From NCBI GenBank assembly GCA_964459095.1, contig CAYWKL010000012.1, positions 1 to 26,928 of the forward strand: a DNA stretch of 26,928 bases. The letters run 5' to 3'. The translations under genes and the position numbers were made by a program. Source of the DNA: CAYWKL01 sp964459095. GTDB lineage: Bacteria > Patescibacteriota > Microgenomatia > Daviesbacterales > UBA10151. Positions 1 through 6,926 of the stretch are shown in pieces. The notes below the pieces were generated by a model. That model searched no databases and had not been told where the DNA came from. It saw only the letters and a program-made list of their open reading frames with translations. Position 1 is the stretch's first letter. Every line of letters begins with the position of its first letter.

Positions 1-134
1 ATGCCAGACAAAACTTTGCAGAAGTTCTAAATGAGGTTCATTTTGGCAGAAAGAAAATTTTGATTACTAGATCTGGAAAACCATTAGTTGTTTTAATCAG
101 CTCCAGGGATTTTAATACAAAAAAGAAAGTATGA
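1..134 (+). CDS. Phd/YefM-family antitoxin, 5' end cut by window edge
   Basis: The frame read from base 3 is open to a TGA at 132-134 and gives about 43 residues. They contain the typical Phd/YefM segment: a helix, then ITRSGKPLVVLISSRDF, the strand-turn-strand that ends the DNA-binding N-terminal domain of this family. The start codon lies outside the window. The stop overlaps the start of the next gene in an ATGA, so the two are translationally coupled. By family knowledge it should neutralise a RelE-fold toxin and repress its own operon. The visible part stops soon after the fold, so the toxin-binding C-terminal tail would be very short. Confidence 0.75.
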   Translation, partial: ARQNFAEVLNEVHFGRKKILITRSGKPLVVLISSRDFNTKKKV

Positions 135-400
135 AAATTGTTTTTACTTCTCATGCCGAAGATAAAATAAAAACTAAAGAAGCCAAACTTTTATCCATTT
201 ACAAAGAAAAGATTCTAGAAATTTTAAAAAAACCTAATTTGGTTGACAAAAGTATTAACCCGCACAAAAGCATAGGTGGGTTAAATAGTGAACTTTCTTT
301 AGTAATAGTATGGAAAATGGAAAATGGTATAATTAAGATAATAACCTTCTATCCTGCAAAGAAAGGAAGGTATGAGAGAATGTTTAAGCTAAAGTTATGA
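131..400 (+). CDS. DUF4258/RelE-fold-like putative toxin
   Basis: An 89-aa basic protein. The N-terminal FTSHAEDKIK and the C-terminal IIKIITFYPAKKGRYE match the usual layout of DUF4258 proteins, which belong to the RelE/ParE-like fold: a first strand, a His-containing helix, a helix ending in a Pro-containing turn, and a last strand followed by a basic residue. It overlaps the upstream Phd gene and the downstream DUF2283 gene by four bases each (ATGA), so the three form one translation-coupled unit. A toxin role, probably mRNA cleavage, is inferred from the neighbours; no catalytic residue can be named from sequence alone. Confidence 0.6.
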   Translation: MKIVFTSHAEDKIKTKEAKLLSIYKEKILEILKKPNLVDKSINPHKSIGGLNSELSLVIVWKMENGIIKIITFYPAKKGRYERMFKLKL

Positions 401-642
401 AAACAAAATACTACGAAGACGCTGATCTTTTGAGTCTCAGGATATCTAACACCCCTTATAAATATGCAAAACAAGATGGGGATGTAATAGTGCATTATAG
501 TGAAAATAAAGAACCTGTTTTAATAGAAATTTTAAATGCTGCTAAATTTTTGAAAGATACAACTAGAAGTTTACCAAAAAAAATCAGAGATGAAATTTCA
601 GAACAAGCACTACCTTCTGTTGCTCACAGAGTTTCAAAATAA
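397..642 (+). CDS. DUF2283 family protein, putative TA partner
   Basis: An 81-aa protein beginning KYYEDADLLSLRIS and continuing with a DGDVIVHYSENKEPVLIEILNA-like block, which is the characteristic DUF2283 pattern. DUF2283 genes are often found beside DUF4258 genes and are then regarded as antitoxin-like partners. Here the gene follows the DUF4258 gene with a four-base ATGA overlap, while a Phd antitoxin precedes it, so the unit has two candidate antitoxins for one candidate toxin. The C-terminal 25 residues are charged and helical and do not belong to the core domain. A short T-run follows the stop but no clear terminator hairpin is visible. Confidence 0.7.
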   Translation: MKTKYYEDADLLSLRISNTPYKYAKQDGDVIVHYSENKEPVLIEILNAAKFLKDTTRSLPKKIRDEISEQALPSVAHRVSK

Positions 643-764
643 GTTTTTTTAATGATACAAACGGCAACCTCATCTAAATCTTCCAGGTTTAAAATGTAGA
701 TAGTATTCTTCAAAAAGGAGAGGTGTGAACTTGGTTCAAAGGTGAACTATTCTATAGAAGCTGT

Positions 765-800
765 AAAGTTTGCACTTCGACCATGCTCAGTGTAAACTTT
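765..800 (+). repeat. Imperfect palindrome upstream of HAD gene
   Basis: Two 12-base arms (765-776 and 789-800) pair with one G.T; the 12-base loop carries TCGACCATGCTC. The loop plus inner arms match the ACTTCGAC...GCTCAGTG core of dispersed palindromic repeats seen in many bacterial genomes. Related copies lie near 1303-1324 and 25793-25820. It ends seven bases before the HAD start codon, so it could also act as a 5' RNA hairpin. The rest of the 643-807 gap shows nothing else I can name. Confidence 0.55.
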
Positions 801-807
801 GCTCATT

Positions 808-1278
808 ATGGTTACAAATCTTTTGTTTGATTTTTCAAGAGTAATTCTTTTCCCCGCAGATGAAAATTACCAAGGCTTGTTAAATGATTTATACAGAAAA
901 ATTAATCGCGAAGAGGTTTCTTTATTAGATCATTTTAAATTTAATGAAGAACTCTTAAATTTTTTAAAATCTCTAAAAAATGAATTTACCTTATCAATTT
1001 ATACAACTGATATTATACAGAATGATCCGATTGCCCAAACTATTCTCAAACCTCTATTTAAAAATATTTTCGCAGCAAATGATTTAGGGATAAGTAAGAA
1101 AGATCCCAAGAGCTATCTTGTTATTGCAGAAAAACTTAACGTAAATCCTTCACAAATTTTATTTGTGGATGATGGAGAAGCAAACATCCAGGCAGCATCT
1201 GAAGCAGGATTCCAAACCATACTTTATTCCTCTAATGAACAGTTACTTGGAGACTTAAAATTAAAACTTCAAAGCTAG
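808..1278 (+). CDS. HAD-superfamily hydrolase
   Basis: A soluble 156-aa protein with a compact HAD fold. Motif I is LLFDFSRV (nucleophile Asp8; the usual second Asp is Ser10, as in the DFGGV-type subfamily). Motif II is the Thr of IYTTD, motif III the Lys of SKKDPKSY, and motif IV is FVDDGEANIQAA. The cap is only a short helical segment, as in HAD-IA variant 3 phosphatases. A TTG nine bases upstream is in frame, but I prefer the ATG at 808 because MVTNLLFDF puts motif I at the usual distance. The substrate, probably a small phosphomonoester, cannot be told. It stands alone between two repeat-containing gaps. Confidence 0.8.
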   Translation: MVTNLLFDFSRVILFPADENYQGLLNDLYRKINREEVSLLDHFKFNEELLNFLKSLKNEFTLSIYTTDIIQNDPIAQTILKPLFKNIFAANDLGISKKDPKSYLVIAEKLNVNPSQILFVDDGEANIQAASEAGFQTILYSSNEQLLGDLKLKLQS

Positions 1279-1302
1279 CTAATATTTCTCAAAGGTGCTA
1301 TT

Positions 1303-1324
1303 GTCCTAAGCTTGTCGAAGTAGT
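1303..1324 (-). repeat. Degenerate dispersed repeat (ACTTCGACAAGCTTAGGACA type)
   Basis: Read on the minus strand this stretch is ACTTCGACAAGCTTAGGACA, a degenerate form of the repeat core ACTTCGACAAGCTCAGTG. It lies in the 1279-1459 gap, shortly after the HAD gene. Related copies are at 765-800 and 25793-25820. Confidence 0.45.
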
Positions 1325-1393
1325 AAAATTTGTCAATTTTTTACCTAGTTTCTTAGCCTCAAGAGCATTAAAAAATCCGCAGGTGTCAACCTA

Positions 1394-1412
1394 TTCCACC
1401 CCAAGGGTGGAA
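1394..1412. repeat. Perfect 8-bp hairpin TTCCACCC/GGGTGGAA
   Basis: TTCCACCC, a CAA loop, then GGGTGGAA. There is no following T-run on the plus strand, so it looks more like a mobile palindrome than an intrinsic terminator. It sits in the gap before the broken protease gene. Confidence 0.55.
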
Positions 1413-1417
1413 CTTAG

Positions 1418-1452
1418 ACTATATTGCCCCGGAAGATCTAAAGTAATATAGT
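1418..1452. promoter_or_regulatory. Inverted repeat ACTATATT...AATATAGT before protease start
   Basis: Two perfect 8-base arms (1418-1425 and 1445-1452) separated by 19 bases. The right arm overlaps a -10-like TAATAT (1444-1449) that ends 10 bases before the GTG at 1460. This arrangement could be an operator, but no good -35 box is visible and the call is tentative. Confidence 0.3.
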
Positions 1453-1459
1453 AATTTTA

Positions 1460-2500
1460 GTGAAGAAAAAACTTATTAAGAGAGTCATTATTATCACTGT
1501 TGCTATCAATGTGATTATTTTCCTCTTGATTGCTGGGAAAATCACTATCCAAAAAACAAAAGAAGAATTTGCTAAACACTCTAGTGAGTTCTCTCAAAAT
1601 ATGCCAAAATTTCCAACTAGCGACAACTTCTCTTTACTTCCCTCAGGTGAACCTGTTTGCGCTAGTGATTATTATGCAAAGCTTATCTATGCTAAACCAA
1701 AAGATGTTGAGAGCAGATTTAAAGAGGTGGCACCAAAGCTTACGGACTAGTTGAAAGGTGCAGATGGGATAGTAAATGAAGAAGCTAAAAAATTTAATAT
1801 GACTGCACATCTTAAAGTCTTGTGCGAAAAAGATGAGATCTCAGTGGTGGAAGCTGTTTTACCAAACACTAGCAGCTATTATTTAAATGCATCAAGTGGA
1901 ACTCGTGAGGCCTTGATTAGTAACCTCAAAGAATTAGGTTTTAATAAGAAAAATACAAAGTATATTGTTTCCTATGATGGTAAAGGTGCGGGGTGTTCTG
2001 TAGCAGGAAGTTTAGAGGGTTGTATTGCCCAGCAAAGTTTGAAAGGACCAGATGATCGGCTTACTCTTGACAATGCCTATAACAGCGGGCCTGATTATGT
2101 TTTTCTCTATCAAGCGAGCGACACAGATGTTCAAAAACTTGTTGGTGGAGGTTTTCCCATAACTTATGACATGATGGGGCCACTTTTGATACTTCATGAA
2201 TATGCCCATACTATGGGAGCAGTTCAACCTTCTGCACCCCATGCCACTATCAAGGAAGTAGCAGATGGACAAAAACACTGCACGGATTCACAGACAATAG
2301 GCAAAGGTGGGACAGATATTATGTGTAAGTCTGATGGAGAAGGGGAGGTATTTGGAACGGAGTGCCCAGGTTTTATGCCATTTAGGTTTGATTGCAACAA
2401 TGATGACTACTTTAATCCTAAACCAGAGCCAGGAAGCTATCTAGCTACCCATTGGAATTTAGGATCCAAACTTAATCGATTTATCCAGTTTGGGCAGTAG
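1460..2500 (+). pseudogene. Membrane-anchored zinc metalloprotease-like gene interrupted by in-frame TAG
   Basis: One open frame runs from a GTG at 1460 to a TAG at 2498-2500, broken by a TAG at 1748-1750. The first part (96 aa) has a basic N-terminus and one membrane segment (about residues 8-27), so the protein would face outwards. The second part (249 aa if restarted at the TTG right after the stop) carries HEYAHTMGAVQPSAPH, an HExxHxxGA zinc site like that of metzincins, then a Cys-rich segment (HCTD, DIMC) and a FDCNNDDYFNP...GSYLATHWNLGS tail. I know this tail from secreted actinobacterial-type proteins with the same HExxH block. Protein similarity appears continuous across the stop. 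Either the gene is newly inactivated, the TAG is a base error, or it is read through or restarted. Confidence 0.7.
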
Positions 2501-2503
2501 ATT

Positions 2504-2737
2504 ATGTATTACACACATCCTTGCTCGTATTGCTCAAAAATATTTTATGTTTATCATGACTCAAAAGAGCAGGCTGCGAAAATTTTATATTTTGGAATTA
2601 AAAAACACTTAATAGAGTGGAATGAAGACCATAAAGAATATAAGTTTGATGATGGGCCCTCAATTGATACAAATGAGGTTTATTATGCTATTGTGGAATT
2701 AACTGAAGCTCCTGCTGGAGGGTATGAACTGTCTTAG
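2504..2737 (+). CDS. Small hypothetical protein with N-terminal CxxC
   Basis: A 77-aa soluble, acidic protein. It opens with HPCSYCSKIFYVYHDSKEQ, where the CxxC could bind a metal or form half of a zinc ribbon, and continues as a helix (AAKILYFGIKKHLIEW) and an acidic C-terminal half rich in Tyr and Glu. I do not recognise a named family. It begins three bases after the protease stop and is probably co-transcribed with it. Its last 39 bases (2699-2737) overlap, tail to tail, the end of the minus-strand glycosyltransferase, so one of the two C-termini may have drifted. Confidence 0.6.
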   Translation: MYYTHPCSYCSKIFYVYHDSKEQAAKILYFGIKKHLIEWNEDHKEYKFDDGPSIDTNEVYYAIVELTEAPAGGYELS

Positions 2738-3454
2738 ATGAATTTGGGCTAGTTTATAAACTCCTTTAAAAAAATCCTTGAGTTTTATTTTTTTACCTTC
2801 TGAGTATTTTCTAGGGTAGTAACTGATTGGAACTTCCAGAATTTTTTTCTTAAGTAAACAAACTTTTCCTACTATTTCAGCTTCAATTTCAAAGCCATTC
2901 GATTTTAAATCTAGCTTTTTCCAAAGGGAAGTTTCTCCTGCTTTAAAACCAGAGTAAGCATCTTCAATTGCTATGGAAAAAAGAAAACTGGCAGTTTTGC
3001 TAAGTAACCTATTTCCTATCTGAGCAAGTAAATACCCCCTTTTTTTTGCACCCCATCTATTTCCTAAAACAAAATCAGCATTTTTCCTTAAAAGAGGATT
3101 GATAAGTTTTAAATAATCTTTTGGATCATATTCTAAATCAGAATCCTGGATTAAAGTAAATTTGGAGGTTGCTCTTTTTATTCCTTTAATAATACAAGCT
3201 CCTTTTCCTAGATTTATCCTATTTTTATAAGCAAAAATTTTTTTATTCGTAGAAAAGCTTTGCTTATTCGTAGAAAAGCTTTGCTTATACTTTTTTGCGA
3301 AGTTTCTCGCTATTTTATATGAAAGATCTTTTGAGGAGTCATCAACAACAATTATTTCTTTTACCAGGGACTCTCTTAATACTTTTTTTAAGATTTTTTC
3401 TAAATTTGCCTCCTCGTTGTAAACAGGCATTACCACGCTTAAAATTCTCTTCAT
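2699..3454 (-). CDS. Family 2 glycosyltransferase (DPM/undecaprenyl-phosphate type)
   Basis: A 251-aa GT-A enzyme. MPVYNEEANL (residues 9-18) is the nucleotide-sugar-binding start of the fold, VVDDSSKD the next loop, NLGKGACIIKGI the central helix, and QDSDLEYDP holds the metal-binding DxD at 104-106. SGFKAG and the basic YYPRKYSEGKKIKLKD region follow, as in dolichol-phosphate-mannose-synthase-like enzymes that load a sugar onto a lipid carrier. There is no C-terminal membrane pair, so it probably acts at the inner membrane face. Residues 58-71 hold a seven-residue tandem duplication. It diverges from the membrane GT-C-like gene at 3504 with a 49-base gap; the pair plausibly supplies and uses a lipid-linked sugar. 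Confidence 0.85.
   Translation of the reverse strand: MKRILSVVMPVYNEEANLEKILKKVLRESLVKEIIVVDDSSKDLSYKIARNFAKKYKQSFSTNKQSFSTNKKIFAYKNRINLGKGACIIKGIKRATSKFTLIQDSDLEYDPKDYLKLINPLLRKNADFVLGNRWGAKKRGYLLAQIGNRLLSKTASFLFSIAIEDAYSGFKAGETSLWKKLDLKSNGFEIEAEIVGKVCLLKKKILEVPISYYPRKYSEGKKIKLKDFFKGVYKLAQIHLRQFIPSSRSFS
3243..3284 (-). repeat. Two tandem 21-bp units inside the glycosyltransferase gene
   Basis: The 21-base unit at 3243-3263 is repeated exactly at 3264-3284 and begins a third time with TTAT. Because 21 is divisible by three the reading frame is kept, giving the peptide KQSFSTN twice. Each unit contains the AAAGCTTT palindrome. It lies in a surface loop between the second and third strands of the GT-A fold. 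Confidence 0.8.
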
Positions 3455-3503
3455 CGTTGTTTGAAATTAGGCTAAATGATAGCATAGCCCTCGAAGAAAA
3501 ATT

Positions 3504-4937
3504 ATGGGGAGATTAAAAGTTTTTCCAACACTAATTATTTTTGCTATTTTGGTTTTATCTTTGGTTACAAGATTATCCCTTTATAACCCTAATGCTCTAT
3601 ATTTTTTTTCAGACGAGGCTAGATTCGATGATTTAGTTTTATCATGGGGGAAAGGTAAACTTGAGGAGGATTCATTTAGCCCATTAAAATCAACTTTTAA
3701 CATCCAGGCAAGACCTATGTTCGGATTAATCTATACTCTTCCTGCTTTTTTTCAGAGCAAAAATCCAAAAATTCCATATGGAGCGTATTTAAATATTTTA
3801 ATCAACACACTAATAGTTTTATTTGCATATCTAATTGTTAAAAAAATAGCCGGTTTAAAGGCGGCAGTTTTAGCTTTCTTTTTTATTCTTTGTTCATCTA
3901 CTTATAGTGCATATATAAGACACATGCTCCCCTATGATCTTGGACTTTTATTTTTACTTGTTGGGGGGTATGCCTTTTTGCGTTTTAAACTTTTGTTTTT
4001 AGCAGGATTAATGCTTTCCTTAGGTTATTTATCTTATCCTGGATATTTATATTACTTTCTTCCTTTGCCTCCCTTAATCTTAATACTTAGTTTTAAAAAA
4101 CATTTAAACTTAAGTCCAGTACTTAAGTTTTTGTTTGGTTTAGGCTTACCTGTAGCTTTAGCAGAAATAATCTCCAGATTACTCAGTCAAACCTCTTATT
4201 TTGAAATTGCAAAAGCACTATCCGGGACAGTGATTCAAGGAGATTTTATCAGAGCTTCTACTTTTATTAAAGAATATATTATCGTAAATGATGGTCTTCT
4301 AGGATTAATTTTAAGCATATCAAGCTTATTTATAATTTTTCTTAAGAATAAAAATTTAGCTTTATTCTTTGGACTTTATTTATTATCTATTTTCCTAATT
4401 TTAGAAATAGCCTCTGATATTACTCATCAAACAGTTCTTTATGGAAGAACAATAAGACCATTTTATTTACTCCTTCTTGTTAGCGCTGCAACTATTTTGA
4501 ATAACCTTTTTAATAGATTTAAGCCCTGGGTTGGAAATTTCTTTTTTTGTTTACTCATTTTGCTAATAATTATTAATTTCTGGCCAAGATATATTGCTTT
4601 TAAAAATTCTATATATCCAAAAGATTTTGACAAACAAGCTAAATCAATGTTAAATTCAACCAGTAATTTGGCTTATGTTTTTTCCAATAAATCATCTGAA
4701 GTTGATAAAAAACAAAATCAAATGAATTTAGCAAAAGGTAAATATTATATAGTTAATGCTGATTTGCTTTATCCCTACTATGGAAACAAAAAGCTTTTAT
4801 GTAAAAAGCAAATACTGCTTGAGAAATCCCATATCCTGACTGGCTTTCCACCATATTTATTTGAAGGATTTACACTGAGAATGAGGTATTTCATTATTAA
4901 AGACCCACCTTCATATGAGTTAATACATTGCTCATAA
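3504..4937 (+). CDS. Polytopic membrane protein, GT-C glycosyltransferase-like (GT39/ArnT-type)
   Basis: A 477-aa protein with one N-terminal membrane helix (residues 7-26), a first outer loop containing FFSDEARFDD (Asp37-Glu38), then about nine more hydrophobic helices up to residue ~370 and a soluble C-terminal domain of about 110 residues. An acidic pair in the first outer loop is the catalytic signature of GT-C enzymes that transfer sugars from polyprenyl-phosphate carriers, such as ArnT, PMT and PglB relatives. Sugar and acceptor are unknown. The divergent neighbour is a GT2 of the type that makes such lipid-linked donors. No clear promoter or ribosome site could be chosen in the 49-base gap; the ATG at 3504 fits the membrane helix. 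Confidence 0.7.
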   Translation: MGRLKVFPTLIIFAILVLSLVTRLSLYNPNALYFFSDEARFDDLVLSWGKGKLEEDSFSPLKSTFNIQARPMFGLIYTLPAFFQSKNPKIPYGAYLNILINTLIVLFAYLIVKKIAGLKAAVLAFFFILCSSTYSAYIRHMLPYDLGLLFLLVGGYAFLRFKLLFLAGLMLSLGYLSYPGYLYYFLPLPPLILILSFKKHLNLSPVLKFLFGLGLPVALAEIISRLLSQTSYFEIAKALSGTVIQGDFIRASTFIKEYIIVNDGLLGLILSISSLFIIFLKNKNLALFFGLYLLSIFLILEIASDITHQTVLYGRTIRPFYLLLLVSAATILNNLFNRFKPWVGNFFFCLLILLIIINFWPRYIAFKNSIYPKDFDKQAKSMLNSTSNLAYVFSNKSSEVDKKQNQMNLAKGKYYIVNADLLYPYYGNKKLLCKKQILLEKSHILTGFPPYLFEGFTLRMRYFIIKDPPSYELIHCS

Positions 4938-4976
4938 ACGAGTTTTGGATTTTAATCTTATCTCCTGTTGAATGAT

Positions 4977-5003
4977 TTGACATCTGTTAAGTTTAGGTAG
5001 AAT
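4977..5003 (+). promoter_or_regulatory. Promoter of the 52-aa membrane peptide gene
   Basis: A perfect TTGACA (4977-4982) is followed by TAGAAT (4998-5003, 15-base spacer), or alternatively GAATAT (5000-5005, 17-base spacer). The -10 box ends 6-8 bases before the ATG at 5012, predicting a leaderless transcript. Confidence 0.6.
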
Positions 5004-5011
5004 ATTTAGGT

Positions 5012-5170
5012 ATGGAAGAAAATAGTAATGAGGCAACTAAAGAGGAGAAAGCAAGTGGGTATGGTAAAAGACCTCTTTGGCAGTGGATTTTATTATATTT
5101 AGTTATTGGTGGTCTTATTTATGGATTAGTTTATTTCTTTATTCTCTCCAAACCAGGCGGTTTCTACTAA
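5012..5170 (+). CDS. 52-aa single-pass membrane protein
   Basis: ATG at 5012 to TAA at 5168-5170. The first 18 residues are acidic and polar (MEENSNEATKEEKASGYG). KRPLWQWILLYLVIGGLIYG begins the membrane helix, which continues to about residue 44 and ends with the short tail LSKPGGFY. The positive residues just before the helix predict that the charged N-terminus stays inside. I recall short proteins with the same KxPLWQWIL...GLVYF pattern in other Microgenomates-like genomes, but no function is known to me. Its own TTGACA-type promoter supports expression. It ends 14 bases from the converging yggT-like gene. Confidence 0.7.
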   Translation: MEENSNEATKEEKASGYGKRPLWQWILLYLVIGGLIYGLVYFFILSKPGGFY

Positions 5171-5184
5171 AGTTTTTGGAAGAA

Positions 5185-5499
5185 TTAGGTCCCCTTTTTT
5201 CTTGATAATTCTCTTGTAGGAAGCGCTATAAGTTCAATTAAAAAATACCCTAGAAGGGCATAAATAATCATTGCAAAAAGAGTTGAGAAATCAAACACAA
5301 AACCACCTTGTAAAGTTCTTGTAGGAAAGATTCCTCTGAAAGGGTCAAGTAAAGGTGCACTTGTATCATAAACCCATTGAACAAAAGGGGTATTTGGGTT
5401 TGCTCCAAAAAGTCGCAAGATGAATCTTAAACCTAAAGCAGCCTCAACTAAAGAAATAGTAATATTTATTAAATTAGTTAAAATATTCGCAGTAATCAT
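5185..5499 (-). CDS. YggT family membrane protein
   Basis: A 104-aa protein with two hydrophobic helices (about residues 5-30 and 70-95). Between them is the family hallmark LRFILRLFGANPNTPFVQWVYDTSAPLLDPFRGIFP, of which RLFGANP...TxPLLxPFR is diagnostic for YggT/CCB3 proteins. Members are small integral membrane proteins; in some bacteria the gene lies in division clusters and in plastids the relative helps haem attachment to cytochrome b6, but the molecular role is not settled. It converges on the 52-aa peptide gene and lies 38 bases after the methyltransferase in the same orientation. Confidence 0.85.
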   Translation of the reverse strand: MITANILTNLINITISLVEAALGLRFILRLFGANPNTPFVQWVYDTSAPLLDPFRGIFPTRTLQGGFVFDFSTLFAMIIYALLGYFLIELIALPTRELSRKKGT

Positions 5500-5537
5500 A
5501 CATATAAATTATACAAACTATTGAAATGAAGAGCAAG

Positions 5538-6197
5538 CTAGCCTCGCCCATAAATTACCATATGCCTATTACTGACAACCTCAACACGTAATCTTGAAAG
5601 TCCAGCTAATTCTAATTGTCCTACTACTTCCTCGGGTCTAAAAGCAGCCAAAAGAGAATTAAAAAAATCTTCTCTCATTGCTTCTGGAGCGCCTTGAGCA
5701 TGTGCCTCTACAAGGGCCTGAGCATCTTCTTCAGTTGGAGGGCGAGTAAGATCCATTACAAAAATAGGAGAATTGGGTTTTGCAAGTTCTCTTACTGTTT
5801 GCCATAAACCTTGAGGCTCATGCATTTGATGTAATGTACTATTGCTAATTACAGCATCAAAAAAATGATGATTAAACCCATGGTTTGGCAAGAATGCATT
5901 TCTTAGGAGAATATTAAGAGCCAATCCCGCTTCCCAAACTGCATTTTGACCTAATTCAAGCATTGCATCTGCTCCATCCATGCCAACAAAATATGCTTGA
6001 GGGTAAGCTCTTGCCATTCGGATAGTCACATCTGCGGTACCGCATCCTAAGTCTGCTACATTGCCTTTATAAAAATCAGGGAATCTTTCTCTAAATCGCC
6101 TAACAAAGGCATTATGTGGTTCAGTAAAATCAGAGCTTGCATAAGCTAAAGCTTGTGCAGGATCTGTCATTAGTTCTTGCTCTGGTCTACGCTGCAT
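5538..6197 (-). CDS. Class I SAM-dependent methyltransferase
   Basis: A soluble 219-aa protein of the Rossmann-like class I fold. Motif I, VADLGCGTAD (residues 47-56), binds S-adenosylmethionine; FVGMDGADAML is the acidic end of strand 2, NAFLPN the motif II/III region, and FDAVISNSTLHQM the strand-4 motif common to small-molecule and lipid methyltransferases. The substrate cannot be predicted. The residues are richer in Ala, Glu, Pro and His than in neighbouring Lys/Ile-rich proteins, which might mean a later acquisition. I use the ATG at 6197; Met10 is an alternative start that would also keep motif I. Confidence 0.85.
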   Translation of the reverse strand: MQRRPEQELMTDPAQALAYASSDFTEPHNAFVRRFRERFPDFYKGNVADLGCGTADVTIRMARAYPQAYFVGMDGADAMLELGQNAVWEAGLALNILLRNAFLPNHGFNHHFFDAVISNSTLHQMHEPQGLWQTVRELAKPNSPIFVMDLTRPPTEEDAQALVEAHAQGAPEAMREDFFNSLLAAFRPEEVVGQLELAGLSRLRVEVVSNRHMVIYGRG

Positions 6198-6273
6198 CTG
6201 ATTTAAGAAGAAGCAATATTATATCAAAGATAGAGGCATTTTCAAGCTAACATCCTTCTTTTAATGTTTAGTC

Positions 6274-6301
6274 TTGATTTTTCAATATTATTTGCTATAA
6301 T
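6274..6301 (+). promoter_or_regulatory. Extended -10 promoter of the orphan at 6311
   Basis: TTGATT (6274-6279), 16 bases, then TATAAT (6296-6301) preceded by TGC, giving an extended TGnTATAAT. The box ends nine bases before the ATG at 6311, so the transcript should have little or no leader. Confidence 0.7.
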
Positions 6302-6310
6302 TCTTTACTT

Positions 6311-6667
6311 ATGTCTGAAGCTAGTAGAATATTGGTTGAAGGTAGACAAATAGAAATAGTTTTATCAGGAAGACCTGAAAGACTATTAATGGCAACAAGA
6401 AATCAGATGGGAAGAGGAGTTTTGGATGTACTAGAGGGATTAGGTTTTGTACCAAGATTACTACTACCTAATGGTATGGCTAGGATGGATACTCCTGATA
6501 AGATTATGGGAAGGGATTGGCAAGTTAGTTATTACGATCCTGATCAACCTCAAGAGCTTAACTTATATGCAATCTTAACTCAATGGGGAGGAGATATTGG
6601 TTATATGGAATTATTAAGACAAATTAGAAATCCTCAAGGTAAGGAATATGCTCTCTTTTTTCATTAG
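6311..6667 (+). CDS. Hypothetical protein, 118 aa
   Basis: I do not recognise this protein. It is soluble, with no membrane segment, Cys cluster or nucleotide-binding loop. The N-terminal third alternates strands (SRILVEGRQIEIVLSG), the middle is a helix with RNQMGRGVLDVLEGLGFVPRLLL, and the C-terminus is rich in aromatic residues (VSYYDPDQPQELNLYAILTQWGG). Its composition resembles the orphans at 14918 (N-terminal part) and 26146. A good extended -10 promoter stands directly before it, which supports a real gene. It converges on the RelE-type toxin gene with a seven-base gap. Confidence 0.65.
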   Translation: MSEASRILVEGRQIEIVLSGRPERLLMATRNQMGRGVLDVLEGLGFVPRLLLPNGMARMDTPDKIMGRDWQVSYYDPDQPQELNLYAILTQWGGDIGYMELLRQIRNPQGKEYALFFH

Positions 6668-6674
6668 ACACGCC

Positions 6675-6926
6675 TTATTTATATACAGTAGCTCTATGGC
6701 CTGCAGATAGAATCCTAATTATTTTGTCTTTTTTATTAATTGTATAAATTATCCTGTAAGGACCTACTTTAAAAGAAAATTTGCCGCTAAATTCTTTAAT
6801 TAATGGTTTGCCTATACCTGGATCTTCTCTTATTTCCTGAAGTGCTAAAGAGATTGATTGACCATAAGATTTTTTTATAACTTTAAGCTCTTTTTGAGCT
6901 TGTGGAGCTATTATAATCTGATACAT
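6675..6926 (-). CDS. RelE/ParE-family toxin
   Basis: An 83-aa basic protein with the RelE fold order: strand MYQIIIAPQAQKEL, helices IKKSYGQSISLALQEIREDP, then GKPLIKEFSGKFSFKVGPYRIIYTINKKDKIIRILSAGHRATVYK. The GxYRIIY block and the C-terminal IIRILSAGHRxxVY are the family's conserved end; the Arg, His and Tyr there are the residues RelE-type endoribonucleases use to cut mRNA on the ribosome. A ParE-like gyrase inhibitor cannot be excluded. Its ATG directly follows the antitoxin's TAA with no gap, so translation is coupled, and the pair shares the promoter at 7206-7234. Confidence 0.88.
   Translation of the reverse strand: MYQIIIAPQAQKELKVIKKSYGQSISLALQEIREDPGIGKPLIKEFSGKFSFKVGPYRIIYTINKKDKIIRILSAGHRATVYK

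Noticed and set aside
1394..1412. Intrinsic terminator
   Set aside because: A perfect hairpin but without a T-run on either side at the right distance; treated as a dispersed palindrome.
1748..1750. TAG as a recoded sense codon (pyrrolysine or altered code)
   Set aside because: Other genes in the window end normally at TAG, TAA and TGA, and nothing suggests suppressor machinery. A nonsense mutation or base error is simpler.
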